64,000 bases of DNA from Flagellimonas algicola (GTDB lineage: Bacteria > Bacteroidota > Bacteroidia > Flavobacteriales > Flavobacteriaceae), in NCBI RefSeq assembly GCF_005937185.1, contig NZ_VCNI01000004.1, positions 1 through 64,000 of the forward strand, given 5' to 3'. Below, one piece after another: positions 26,465 to 35,057 of this stretch. Position 1 is the stretch's first letter, and every line of letters begins with the position of its first letter. The notes beneath the pieces are model-generated. The model saw nothing but the letters and a program-made list of their open reading frames with translations. It did not search any database and was not told the origin of the DNA. The position numbers were made by a program, and so were the translations under genes.

Positions 26465-27910
26465 ATGAAAACAATGAAAACCATAGGAATATTGAGGGCA
26501 AGGGACATCTTTCTGTTGCTTGTCCTGCTGTCATTGGCACTGTCCTGTGGCTCTGACGACAACGGCATGGACTGTCCGGACCCGACCAACGCGGACTGCG
26601 ACCAGGTCGGGGACGACCCCCAAGATGATGACCCCCGGGACGACGACCCCGTGGTATTGGAGCCAACGCTGTCGTCCGTGGCACCGGTGACCGGTCCAAA
26701 GCATACAGAGGTTGTCATCACCGGGGAGAATTTCGGCACGGATGCCGACAAGGTGTCGGTGAGCTTCAACGGGAGCGTTGGGGAAGTGCTGGGCGTCACG
26801 GACACCGAGGTGACGGTCAAGGTACCGGTGGGTGCGAATACCGGCCCCATTACGATGGAGGTGGACGGTTTCGATCTCACCGGCCCCGAGTTCGTGTACG
26901 AGCTGACCTATACCGTGGAGACCTTTGCGGGAAATCCGAACGAATCTCCAGGTTTTCTAGATGGGTTCGGAACGGAAGCCCGATTTAACCGGCCCCATGA
27001 CCTGGTAAAGGATTCGAAAGGAAACATATTTGTTGCCGACAGGAGGAACCATGCCATACGGAAGATAGCCCCGGACGGTGTGGTCTCCACTTTTGCCGGT
27101 AACGGCAGCTGGGGTAGGGAGGATGGAGAATACACAATTCCCCAAGAATTGGCCATAGACGGCGATGACAATATCTATGTCGCGGATAGCGGGAACCATA
27201 GGATAGTAAAGGTTGATCCTTCCGGGGGTTGGACGTTGATTGCGGGCAGTAGTCTTGGGTATGGATATGTAAACGGACCTGGTGCCGGTGCCAGATTCAG
27301 TAATCCAACGGCAATACTTTTAGAGGAAGGTGCAGGGGGCAGTACGCTGTACGTATCAGATCGGAATAATCATGCAATACGAAGGATATCCCTTGATGAC
27401 GATCAATATACGGTGAGCACCTATGCCGGTCCGAAGATTGACCAGCGAGAAGGGTATGTGGATGGAGCGTTGTTGGAGGCAAGGTTCCACTTTCCCAGAG
27501 GCATGGCGAATAACGGTGAGGGGACGATACTGCTTGCGGATTCTGGTAACCATAGGATCCGTGCCATAGATCAGGATAATGAAAGTGTCCTAACGTTTGC
27601 AGGAAGCGGAGATGGATATGAAAGTGACGTTCCTCGATTGGACGCTAAGTTCGATGGCGCATCTGATCTCTCGGTGGCCAGTGACGGGACCATATATATT
27701 GCCGATACTGCGAATTCCTGTATACGCCGGATCGATCCCGATGGGCATGTCACCACGATTGCAGGGGTTCCGAAAAATGAAGGTCACAATGATGGTCCCG
27801 GTGATGTGGCCAAGTTCAACTATCCATATGGAGTGCTCCATACAGGGGAAGGGGAGATCTATGTTGCGGACACCTTCAACCACGCAATCCGAAAGATCAT
27901 CATTGACTAA
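26465..27910 (+). CDS. IPT-NHL surface lipoprotein, array copy 15 (last complete)
   Basis: 481 residues; two Met-Lys-Thr units, Cys28 lipobox, GSDDN, three-unit linker. The IPT domain shows the SFNGSVGEVLG variant of 9096 combined with the VPVGANTGPITM variant of 16235. Six blades: blade 1 SPGFLDGFGTEARFNRPHDL joins the FLDG loop of 11748 and 19131 to the RPHDL of 24979. Blade 2 FAGNGSWGREDGEY is the 6019 allele. Blade 3 matches 24979. Blade 4 has the odd VDGALLEARF in place of MDGGLSEARF. Blade 5 (GSGDGYESDVPRLDAKFDGA, LSVASDG) is private. Blade 6 is closest to 17716 (ENEGHNDGPGDVA). Confidence 0.95.
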   Translation: MKTMKTIGILRARDIFLLLVLLSLALSCGSDDNGMDCPDPTNADCDQVGDDPQDDDPRDDDPVVLEPTLSSVAPVTGPKHTEVVITGENFGTDADKVSVSFNGSVGEVLGVTDTEVTVKVPVGANTGPITMEVDGFDLTGPEFVYELTYTVETFAGNPNESPGFLDGFGTEARFNRPHDLVKDSKGNIFVADRRNHAIRKIAPDGVVSTFAGNGSWGREDGEYTIPQELAIDGDDNIYVADSGNHRIVKVDPSGGWTLIAGSSLGYGYVNGPGAGARFSNPTAILLEEGAGGSTLYVSDRNNHAIRRISLDDDQYTVSTYAGPKIDQREGYVDGALLEARFHFPRGMANNGEGTILLADSGNHRIRAIDQDNESVLTFAGSGDGYESDVPRLDAKFDGASDLSVASDGTIYIADTANSCIRRIDPDGHVTTIAGVPKNEGHNDGPGDVAKFNYPYGVLHTGEGEIYVADTFNHAIRKIIID

Positions 27911-27981
27911 AGCTGCCATATGGAAGTGGGCAGGTCCCAAGAACGACCATAAAAACAAATAGACCATAAAAAGATAAAACA

Positions 27982-28137
27982 ATGAAAACAATAAGAATAT
28001 TGAGGGCAAGGGACATCAGTTTGTTGCCTATCCGTGGGTTTTTGGCAATGTTCTGTACATATCAGGCCAGTTTGATCATGCAATACGAAAAATATCCCTT
28101 GATATTGGTCAATCCTAATAGGGCGTACTTCAATTGA
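27982..28137 (+). pseudogene. Terminal remnant of an IPT-NHL copy
   Basis: Follows a full-length 71-bp array spacer and starts with the array signature MKTIRILRARDI. After the first part of the signal peptide the sequence jumps to a stretch matching the end of NHL blade 3 (nt ~28056-28112 resemble GTACGTATCGGACCAATAC and AATCATGCAATACGAAAGA of other copies), read in a different frame. The stop is reached after 51 codons. IPT domain, lipobox and nearly all blades are deleted. It marks the 3' edge of the array and shows how copies are lost. Confidence 0.88.
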
Positions 28138-28202
28138 GGGACAAAAATCAGAAATAATTGGTTCAGTTTTTGGCTGTGACCATGTATCATTCCTTTATAA
28201 TC

Positions 28203-29546
28203 ATGAAATCAAAAAGAATTATCTTCCCAGTGTTTTTTATCGTGTTTCTCCTGATCTGGAGGTGTGGGGGTTCCAATTTATCCGGAAAAAACCAAGATTT
28301 TCCCACCTATTTTGAACATGGCAGGGACATCGTTTATCATTTGGACCATCTTTTCCCAAAACTGGCGGCCCTGGATTCCATGGATTTCGATTTTGGCGAG
28401 TCTACCTCTTTGGTGAACGAACAGATCAGAAAAACCATGGAGCGGATAAGGACCCCAAAACTTTTGGAAGAGGTTGCGGCATCCTATGTTGCCGGGAGGC
28501 ATCTTTTCCATTTCACTTATTCAGAGGATGGAAAGATTGGTGTTTTTTCATGGGATTCCAGAATGTTGCTTGCGGACACTTCCATTAAAAACCTTGCGTT
28601 ATATACTACCTATGATAAGGTAATTCCAACCTCTTTGTACGGCTCTTCCATTATTTATGATCAAATCTATAGCTTGGGCAGGGGTAAACCGACGCCGGTA
28701 TATGCATTTCGCGGCAAGGGTAGGCAACACAATAGTTTTTATAGGATGGATGCCTATGTAATACAAAATGGATCCTTGGATTTAGCACCTATATTCCCAG
28801 ACAGAAAGAGCTCATTGTTTTCTGATCTTGATGAAGGGAACATACATTCAGAAGCGGAACTGGATTTTAATATTGAAATGGACGGTACCCTTATTTTAAA
28901 ACCAGAAGTTTGGGGACCTACACTTGCCTACCGTCCCATGCAATGGGAAAAAAGTGATGGGGATGCCAACTTTTCCGAAACGTTGTGGCCCCTTAGCAGA
29001 GACATTTCCAACGAAGACTTTGATCCCTCTAATCCATATGGGTTCTTAAATGGTTCTGAAATGCCCATTTCCAACGAGGATGGTTCTTTCGTGTTTTCCA
29101 ACGAATTGACAATAGATGTCATGGGCAGAGGAAATGGCACATTGTACAGCATAAGCATTCACAATACCGATGCAATCAAAATCTCATTTGACGAACCCGT
29201 GGTTCTTGCCGGTAAAAAAAATGACTTCCTCTTCTTTTTAGCCAGGGACAATTCCTCTAACGGAAATCTATATCTCTACGACCTTAACAAACAAAAAATG
29301 CGATGGGTCAAACGTATGTCAAAAGCACTGATATTGGAAAACACCTTGTTGTTCGCAGAGTTGACGGACAAGTTCCTGATTCCAAATATTGATGAAATTG
29401 AATGTGACCCCGCCCATGTTTTGGACCGTGGATTTTTTAAGGTCTATGCCGTAGATTATGACAACTTAAACCCTATTGTGGAATATACCGACCAGACTTT
29501 TTGCGGTTCGAAAAAAAATAGCCGGTTGGTTGACCTTATACGGTAA
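28203..29546 (+). CDS. Lipoprotein-like protein of unknown function
   Basis: 447 residues from the ATG at 28203, chosen because it gives an immediate signal peptide (MKSKRIIFPVFFIVFLLIW then Arg-Cys); a longer frame opens at 28158. Cys21 followed by GGSN looks like a lipidation site although Trp-Arg before it is not a standard lipobox. The mature part is beta-rich and contains motifs such as YTTYDKVIPTSLYGSSIIYD, PVYAFRGKGRQHNSFYRMDA and a late acidic Cys-containing segment (IDEIECDP). No known domain is recognised. It lies directly downstream of the array on the same strand, but composition and spacer differ, so co-function is not implied. Confidence 0.72.
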   Translation: MKSKRIIFPVFFIVFLLIWRCGGSNLSGKNQDFPTYFEHGRDIVYHLDHLFPKLAALDSMDFDFGESTSLVNEQIRKTMERIRTPKLLEEVAASYVAGRHLFHFTYSEDGKIGVFSWDSRMLLADTSIKNLALYTTYDKVIPTSLYGSSIIYDQIYSLGRGKPTPVYAFRGKGRQHNSFYRMDAYVIQNGSLDLAPIFPDRKSSLFSDLDEGNIHSEAELDFNIEMDGTLILKPEVWGPTLAYRPMQWEKSDGDANFSETLWPLSRDISNEDFDPSNPYGFLNGSEMPISNEDGSFVFSNELTIDVMGRGNGTLYSISIHNTDAIKISFDEPVVLAGKKNDFLFFLARDNSSNGNLYLYDLNKQKMRWVKRMSKALILENTLLFAELTDKFLIPNIDEIECDPAHVLDRGFFKVYAVDYDNLNPIVEYTDQTFCGSKKNSRLVDLIR

Positions 29547-30128
29547 ATTGACCCTAAAAAGGGAATGTTGCCACGCTTACCGGAAATCCGGATTCCATGC
29601 TAAAATGTTGGCCCCGGTATGTAAGCCCGTTTCCCACGAAGGTGATTCTTGTCTCGCAAAATATTTTCCGGGTTTAGCCTTTAATTGTTATTGGATGTTT
29701 GTTGTTTATGCAATGGATGTCCCACTGTTGCACCGGGCGTCCAACAAAATCTTCCCACCAATAAAAGAAAATTGGTCGCTTGGGTTTCCGACAATTTCCT
29801 CCCAGTTTCATGTTGGATTGGAAATCACCAAATTTCCTTCGTGTCCTCTACCACCAAACCACCCCATGCTCGGGGTAGATCAGGTTAGCGGCCTTTCATA
29901 GATCAAATAGTTTGTTTGTCCCTTTTCTATCCAAAGTGTTTCGCCATAACCTGCTAAATTTTTATCAAATTTGATTTTAAATATTGATTGTCAATTGTTT
30001 AAATGATATGTGGGTCGGGATTTTTAAGGATGTAAGTGTCATTATTGGGCACCTCACTTTTTTTACATTGTAGCCTTCCCTGAAAATGGGACAGTTTAAA
30101 ATTCTAAGACATTAATTGGCCGTCAGGT
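29547..30128. other. Gene-free stretch
   Basis: About 580 bp without a recognisable gene. Some frames stay open for up to 140 codons but show no family resemblance and overlap the preceding gene. The last part may contain the end of the IS3-family element described next; no clear inverted repeat was found. Confidence 0.45.
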
Positions 30129-30269
30129 GAAAAATGCAAGTTTACCGAGGGCCGGATAATCAAGGTGCCCAAGGAGAACGAACAGGGGAAGCGCAAGCTC
30201 AAGCAGTTGCACGCCGATATGGGTTTGAATGTGCGGATGCTCAAGGAGGTACTGTCTAAAAAGTTCTAG
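30129..30269 (+). pseudogene. IS3-family OrfA remnant with internal deletion
   Basis: Translation in the frame ending at 30269 reads KCKFTEGRIIKVPKENEQGK then RKLKQLHADMGLNVRMLKEV and a stop after LSKKF. The first part matches the OrfA N-terminus (KFTEEQIIKVLKENE type). The second matches the C-terminal leucine-rich part (LKxLxADxxLdnxxLKExLsKK). The helix-turn-helix core between them is missing and there is no proper start. It is a decayed transposase fragment, immediately followed by the matching OrfB piece. Confidence 0.78.
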
Positions 30270-30635
30270 GGCCTTCCGACAAGCAGCACCGTGCCAAGTA
30301 CCTTCGGGAAATCTATGCCGTAAGCGTATCGCGTTCCTGCCAAGCTCTGGGGCTTGCCCATTCGATGTGGTACCACCGCAACGGAAAGGAGGATTCAAAT
30401 GTGATCGGGGCACTGTCAAGGTTGGCAGGGAAACTTTCGACCGTGGGCTTTGGGGTGTATTTAAAGCGGCTTCGTCGCGAAGGCCACAAACTGGACAGGG
30501 AACGTCCCCTACATGTCTACAGGGCCATAAACCTTAAGCTTTGTTTGTGGACATGGACAAGAGAACCCGTTGGAGGCCCCAAATGCCCTCAATGAGGTGT
30601 GGAGCATGGACTTCATGGCCGATGTGCTGTGCTAA
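30270..30635 (+). pseudogene. IS3-family OrfB (transposase) N-terminal remnant
   Basis: Begins RPSDKQHRAKYLREIYAVSV after the OrfA stop, with typical OrfB features: SRSCQALGLAHSMWYHRNGK, a TVGFGVYLKRLRREGHKLDR segment (usual GFRxxxxxLRRxGhxxNHKR) and HVYRAINLKL. A frameshift near 30550 then moves the homology to another frame reading LNEVWSMDFMADVL, the entrance to the DDE catalytic domain, followed at once by stops. The DDE domain itself is absent here. A piece of an OrfB C-terminal half lies on the opposite strand at 32001-32360. Confidence 0.78.
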
Positions 30636-30702
30636 AAAAGTAAAGGCTTCATCTGATAGCCGTCGCCAGGTACGTTTAGTTTGTTAATCACTTGTCCATC
30701 AA

Positions 30703-31620
30703 TTATTTAATTGGAATATAAAAATCAACGATTGCTATCTTTTTAGGATGTTCATTGAAATTGTTATGGTAAACCTCAAAGGATTCGCCCTCAGCTCTTT
30801 CATAATTATTTTCGTCCATCCAAACATAAAGACCTGTCCATGATTTTTCAAAGTCGTCCAGGATAATTTCAAATTTCCCCACAATATATTTTCCTGAAGG
30901 AATTTTAGCTGTCTCGAATTCATCTATATGATCCACTTGTTTCCCCATTGGAAGACAAGCTCTAAATCTTGCTTTTTCTTCTTCGGTCACCTTTAAACTA
31001 TCTTGATAAACAGTCATCAACTTTGTTTCTTCGGTCATAAACCCATTTGGAATTGCCCATGTGATCAATTTTTGAAATGCTGCCGGCAGTCCATGTGGTC
31101 CAATACATGTAATGTAGACATAGGTTTGTTCAGGTATTTGTTTGATCTCAATTTTCGCATTCATATCCATCCATTTTTTTAGGTTATCAATAATGCAAAC
31201 ATATTCGTCCAAATCAGGATAGCTTTGTCCAATCTTGCTATTCAGTTGCCGAGTTTTGGAAAACTTGTTTGGATTTTGGCTTTTAAATTCTGTTGGACTG
31301 ATACCGTAGTATTTTTTGAACGCTTTGGTATATGCCGAATTATCACCAAATCCGTACATATGGGATATCTCCGATAAACTTGATTTTTTGTGCAGGATAG
31401 CTAAAACCGACTTTTCTATTCTTCGTCTGGTTATAAATTCATTTAGGGTTTCCCCCGTCATCAATTTGAATATCCTATGAAAGTGGAAAGGAGAGAAGAA
31501 GGCTTTTTCCGAAACAGTGCACAACGACAATTTTGAGTCTAGATTTTCGTCAATATATTGAAAGACTTTATTGAGTCGATTGCTATATTTTTTCTGTATT
31601 TCACTTTCGTTGTTCACCAT
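30703..31620 (-). CDS. AraC-type regulator with GyrI-like effector domain
   Basis: 305 residues. Residues ~10-110 form the AraC double helix-turn-helix: LSLCTVSEKAFFSPFHFHRI for the first and SLSEISHMYGFGDNSAYTKA followed by FKKYYGISPTEFK for the second. Residues ~150-305 form a GyrI/SOUL-like small-molecule binding domain (IEIKQIPEQTYVYITCIGPH, MGKQVDHIDEFETAKIPSGK, FYIPIK). Such HTH-first, effector-second proteins (Rob/SoxS-related) usually activate efflux or stress genes on binding hydrophobic compounds. The gene sits between two oppositely oriented IS3 fragments, with no obvious operon partner. Start at the ATG at 31620. Confidence 0.93.
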   Translation of the reverse strand: MVNNESEIQKKYSNRLNKVFQYIDENLDSKLSLCTVSEKAFFSPFHFHRIFKLMTGETLNEFITRRRIEKSVLAILHKKSSLSEISHMYGFGDNSAYTKAFKKYYGISPTEFKSQNPNKFSKTRQLNSKIGQSYPDLDEYVCIIDNLKKWMDMNAKIEIKQIPEQTYVYITCIGPHGLPAAFQKLITWAIPNGFMTEETKLMTVYQDSLKVTEEEKARFRACLPMGKQVDHIDEFETAKIPSGKYIVGKFEIILDDFEKSWTGLYVWMDENNYERAEGESFEVYHNNFNEHPKKIAIVDFYIPIK

Positions 31621-32000
31621 TGTCCAATTGCCGACAGCGAATCGGCTATGATTTCGTTGGGGTATGTCCCGCCGAAATCCGCCCCATTGATTTATTGATT
31701 TTCCTTTCTCAGTATTAAAGTCAAAATAAACCGATCCAATTCAAAAAATAAGAACAATTAAGGAAATTATACAACCGAAGGATTTGCTTTATGCGCCACA
31801 ATTTCATTAATGGAACCTATAAAAGCCAAAGAAACCCCACCCACCCAAACAATCTTAAATGCTATTACAAGGCATGTACTTGAAATTTGGCCCCATTTGA
31901 ATCTGAATTTACCGTCCCTTTAATGCAGGGCGGTACAAGGGCCCCAAGATCAGCTACGCTTTAGGTTTTACAAATTAGCTTATTATTTGATATGGAAGGG
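31621..32000. other. Gene-free stretch
   Basis: About 380 bp upstream of the AraC gene. It presumably holds that gene's promoter, but no consensus TAnnTTTG box at a convincing distance was picked out. No other feature seen. Confidence 0.4.
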
Positions 32001-32360
32001 CTAGCTTTTCCATTTCGTTAAAAATTCTTGCGACCCAAGTTTTTGTAGGGCCTTATGCGGCCGTTTCCGATTGTAATGTTCCGGCCATTGCTAGGTCAAC
32101 ACCCTTACCTGCAAAAGCGATTTGGGCGGGTATGCATTGGGTACTTTTTGGCGAGAGCTTCGATCGAAGCGCCCAACAAGGCTATTTTGAACTGGTTTCC
32201 CCAGTTGGATACACTTGATCTCAATGTCGTTCGGACTGCACCATAACTGAAAATTGGACGAGGTGGACTCCCGACCTTTGTCGACCCATATCACCGATGG
32301 AGTGACCAAGACCAACCTGTACGGTTCCCTGACCAATGCTCCGAGAAAAGGAAGGGCCAT
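32001..32360 (-). pseudogene. IS3-family OrfB C-terminal remnant (DDE domain end)
   Basis: On the minus strand, IWVDKGRESTSSNFQLWC corresponds to the catalytic Asp region VDNGPEFxS (the Asn-Gly-Pro-Glu is degraded to Lys-Gly-Arg-Glu). NDIEIKCIQLGKPVQNSLVG and RFDRSSRQ match the catalytic Glu region GKPxQNxxxERFNRSFR; the catalytic Glu itself is Gly. After a frameshift, PEHYNRKRPHKALQKLGSQE and FLTKWKS end the protein at the stop at 32001. Inactive. Together with 30129-30635 it may be two halves of one ancestral element now in opposite orientations on either side of the AraC gene, or two separate insertions. Confidence 0.78.
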
Positions 32361-32568
32361 AACGTCAATTCATTGTTTTTTCCAGAGCTGATTTTTCCTG
32401 GGCACCATACTAAAAATACCATTGCCAACACCGAATAAAAATAATTGCCAGCGTATATTTGTATTGGGAAAATTCCTTCGAATTTTCTTCCGTATTGTCA
32501 CTTTTTATACTTTAATTGCTTGAACAATATATTCACTTTTACACAAAACCGATGTACTTAATTGGCAT

Positions 32569-33132
32569 ATGCAAAAAGAAATCCAAGTTTTTTTAAATGC
32601 GGTGGAGAAAGTACTGAATGGGCACACTTTTTTCATTACGTTTGACAATTATGTTGATAGAAGCGAAATAGAGGACAAAAGTTTGATCAAAAACGCTGTT
32701 TTATCCAAAGAGTTTGATTTAAAATTGTTAGAGGCTGACCTTAACCACCACGACGGTGTTTTTTTCCACAGCCCGACCGATAACGGAAAATTGGTTCCAA
32801 AAGTGGACGGCTTCCTAAAAAAGAGTCCATCTATTTCCTCTTTAAATTCTCCAGATGCTATTGATTATTTGGTTTCAATGCTAACCACAACTGGGGCCAC
32901 AAACACTTTTTGGAGTCCCTATAAAACACAAATGGGCAATCGAAAAGCTGAATGTGTCACCAATTCTTTCTTAGCGGTACTGGGAAGTAAAAATGGGCTA
33001 AGATTTTACAAATTAGAAACTAATTTTGTATTTGACTCGGTAGGCTTTTGGGATCATTTAGGTTCGGATAGCATCACTGCGATTTTAACCAAAAAAAGAC
33101 TTTTCTTCCTTTTTACCAATGGGGGAGATTAA
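32569..33132 (+). CDS. Unknown cytoplasmic protein
   Basis: 187 residues, no signal peptide or membrane segment. Alternating acidic and hydrophobic segments (KEFDLKLLEADLNHHDGVFF, SPDAIDYLVSMLTTTGATNT, ITAILTKKRLFFLFTNGGD). Codon use matches the surrounding AT-rich genome, which supports a real gene. A TATATTTG sequence at 32454-32461 resembles the Bacteroidota -7 box, but the matching TTTG upstream is missing. I do not recognise a family. Confidence 0.65.
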   Translation: MQKEIQVFLNAVEKVLNGHTFFITFDNYVDRSEIEDKSLIKNAVLSKEFDLKLLEADLNHHDGVFFHSPTDNGKLVPKVDGFLKKSPSISSLNSPDAIDYLVSMLTTTGATNTFWSPYKTQMGNRKAECVTNSFLAVLGSKNGLRFYKLETNFVFDSVGFWDHLGSDSITAILTKKRLFFLFTNGGD

Positions 33133-33219
33133 TAAAAATAAGTACGCCGGAGTGTAAAATATAGCGATAACATTTTGCGTTTAACGTTATTGCACATTAG
33201 GCACATCAAAAAATGATCT

Positions 33220-33795
33220 ATGAAGCAAGTTTTTATGGTTTTAATGTTCCTTATCGTATTTTCTTCCTCTTTTGCACAAGAACCCCCTTCAATACTTTTA
33301 ATAAGGGAGAATTTTAAGACATGGCAACCCCTAATCGATAATGAAATTAAAGTTTGTAAGAGATTTTACAATTATAGCTGGGGTGAAAATTATCAGTTTA
33401 GTCAGTGGTTTGACAATCAAAGGCAAGCTGATACTTTGGTTTTATCAAAAATGTCCCTAATTATAGAGGAAGAAGATCTTGGATACTTTTTGCGCACCGA
33501 TAGTTACTCATTTTCTGGTGATTGGAATGTAACTGTTGATGCCTATTTCGACACGAAGGGAAGACTATACTTCATATTTTGGAGAATGAATTCATTTCAA
33601 GCCGAAGAGCCTGTAACGGTGGAAAAAAGGTTATATTTTGATAAGGGAGGAGAAAAAATTAGACATTTGGTTTCTGTTTATAAAATGAATACCAAGGAAG
33701 AGACCGATGTTTCTTATATGGACATTGATATTGATTATAAATTGGAACTCGAAAAATACGAGGTTTATGGCAAATGGAACTCAAAAAAAAGATAA
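33220..33795 (+). CDS. Exported protein of unknown function
   Basis: 191 residues with an obvious signal peptide (MKQVFMVLMFLIVFSSSFAQ, cleavage after Ala-Gln at about residue 20). The mature protein is aromatic-rich with a beta pattern (YFLRTDSYSFSGDWNVTVDA, YFDTKGRLYFIFWRMNSF), suggesting a small periplasmic or surface beta-sandwich. No known domain recognised. The WG-repeat lipoprotein follows 161 bp later on the same strand. Confidence 0.72.
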   Translation: MKQVFMVLMFLIVFSSSFAQEPPSILLIRENFKTWQPLIDNEIKVCKRFYNYSWGENYQFSQWFDNQRQADTLVLSKMSLIIEEEDLGYFLRTDSYSFSGDWNVTVDAYFDTKGRLYFIFWRMNSFQAEEPVTVEKRLYFDKGGEKIRHLVSVYKMNTKEETDVSYMDIDIDYKLELEKYEVYGKWNSKKR

Positions 33796-33956
33796 CCCGA
33801 TACCTTGGCAGCCCTTCAGAAAAATGGAGTGCCGAGTGGCTTGCTCACGATCACATATTTTATTGTTTCTTATCAATGGGGAGTTTGGACAGATTGGGGC
33901 GGGAATCCCATGCAGTTTCCAAACCTGCTCGGTTTACAGTATTTAAAACACAAATT

Positions 33957-35057
33957 ATGAAAAAAACATTTTTGTTCATTGCATTTTTAGTTTTCTCGTG
34001 TAATGAAAATATACAAAACACTGATCGAACTCAAAAAATTACAAAAAACAACCTTCTGGCAATGGTTATGAAAGATGGAAAATACGGGTACATAAATCCT
34101 GAAGGTGATTATGTCATCAGTCCTCGATATCCGCTGGCGCGCTCATTTTCCAATGGCATGGCCTGTGTAAATTTTAATGGGGTAAGAAGTGATTTTTTTC
34201 CTGGGACGATAGGTGGTTCATATGCCTTTATAGATACCAGCGGGAAATTGAAATTTGAAGAAAAAGCTTTTTCGCTACCTGTTTCTTTTTTTAATGATTA
34301 CGCAATAATTGAATCAAATAATCAAACTGTAGGGTTTATAGATAAAAATTTGGATTTGGTGGTAGATGGTTTTGACGTTTTGATGCCTTTTAGAGAAGGC
34401 ATGTCGGCTGCGGTCAAAAGAAGTGAAAATACGGTAGGTTTTATTGATACAACAGGTGAGTGGAGAATTAAATTGGACCTAAAGAGTCATCGAATAGGTG
34501 ATTTTCATGAAGGCTATGCATTTTTCATGAAAGACAATGGATATGGGTATTTAAATAAGCAAGGGGAAATAGTGATTGAACCCATTTATGAGGGAACCTA
34601 TGATTTTCATGAAGGGCTAGGTGCATTTTTATTAAATAAAAAGTTTGGGTTTCTAAACAAAGAAGGAAAAGTTGTAATAAATAATGAATACGAGAATGTT
34701 GGTGATTTTTCAAATGGACTATGTGCCGTACAAAAAAATGGTAAATGGGGATACATAGACCACAAAGGGAAAGTTGGTATCGCATTTGAGTTTGATGCAG
34801 TAAGGGATTTCAATGAAGGCTTTGCATCTGTTCAGAAACAAAATAAGGTTGGTTTTATTGACAAAAATGGCGATTGGCTAATTGGACCCAAATTTGACAA
34901 CGGGTTGGATTTTAAAAACGGATATGCAATTATAAACAAAGGGGGAAAGCTAGGGTATATTAACGCAAAGGGAGAAATTATTATCGAACCGATCTACGAC
35001 AGGGTTGATAATTTCGTAGACCCATTCTCTTCAAATGAAAATCTACGATCGGATTAA
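33957..35057 (+). CDS. WG-repeat lipoprotein
   Basis: 366 residues from the ATG at 33957; a longer in-frame opening from 33774 overlaps the previous gene and is rejected because 33957 gives a proper lipoprotein signal (MKKTFLFIAFLVFSC, Cys15). Then about eight WG (KWG) repeats of 40-50 residues, e.g. KDGKYGYINPEGDYVISPRY, GYGYLNKQGEIVIEPIYEGT, GKWGYIDHKGKVGIAFEFDA and GKLGYINAKGEIIIEPIYDR. WG repeats build beta structures of uncertain binding role, often in envelope proteins of Bacteroidota. Cys15 is followed by Asn-Glu-Asn, not a clear surface-export signal. Confidence 0.9.
   Translation: MKKTFLFIAFLVFSCNENIQNTDRTQKITKNNLLAMVMKDGKYGYINPEGDYVISPRYPLARSFSNGMACVNFNGVRSDFFPGTIGGSYAFIDTSGKLKFEEKAFSLPVSFFNDYAIIESNNQTVGFIDKNLDLVVDGFDVLMPFREGMSAAVKRSENTVGFIDTTGEWRIKLDLKSHRIGDFHEGYAFFMKDNGYGYLNKQGEIVIEPIYEGTYDFHEGLGAFLLNKKFGFLNKEGKVVINNEYENVGDFSNGLCAVQKNGKWGYIDHKGKVGIAFEFDAVRDFNEGFASVQKQNKVGFIDKNGDWLIGPKFDNGLDFKNGYAIINKGGKLGYINAKGEIIIEPIYDRVDNFVDPFSSNENLRSD

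Larger units (their letters stand above)
4524..28137 (+). repeat. Tandem array of IPT-NHL surface lipoprotein genes (15 complete, 2 remnants)
   Basis: Fifteen complete co-directional paralogues of about 1.4-1.5 kb, plus decayed copies at 10603 and 27982, lie head to tail with 38-71 bp spacers. A foreign methyltransferase-like fragment at 11048 interrupts the series. Copies 2 to 15 share an almost identical first ~500 bp (signal peptide, CGSDDN surface-export signal, acidic linker, IPT domain) and conserved spacers. The downstream six NHL blades are combinations of recurring alleles. Expansion by unequal crossing-over and homogenisation by gene conversion is the simplest reading. Confidence 0.95.

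Noticed and set aside
4524..28137. CRISPR or integron array as explanation of the repeats
   Set aside because: Repeats are whole genes with conserved reading frames, not short direct repeats with unique spacers.
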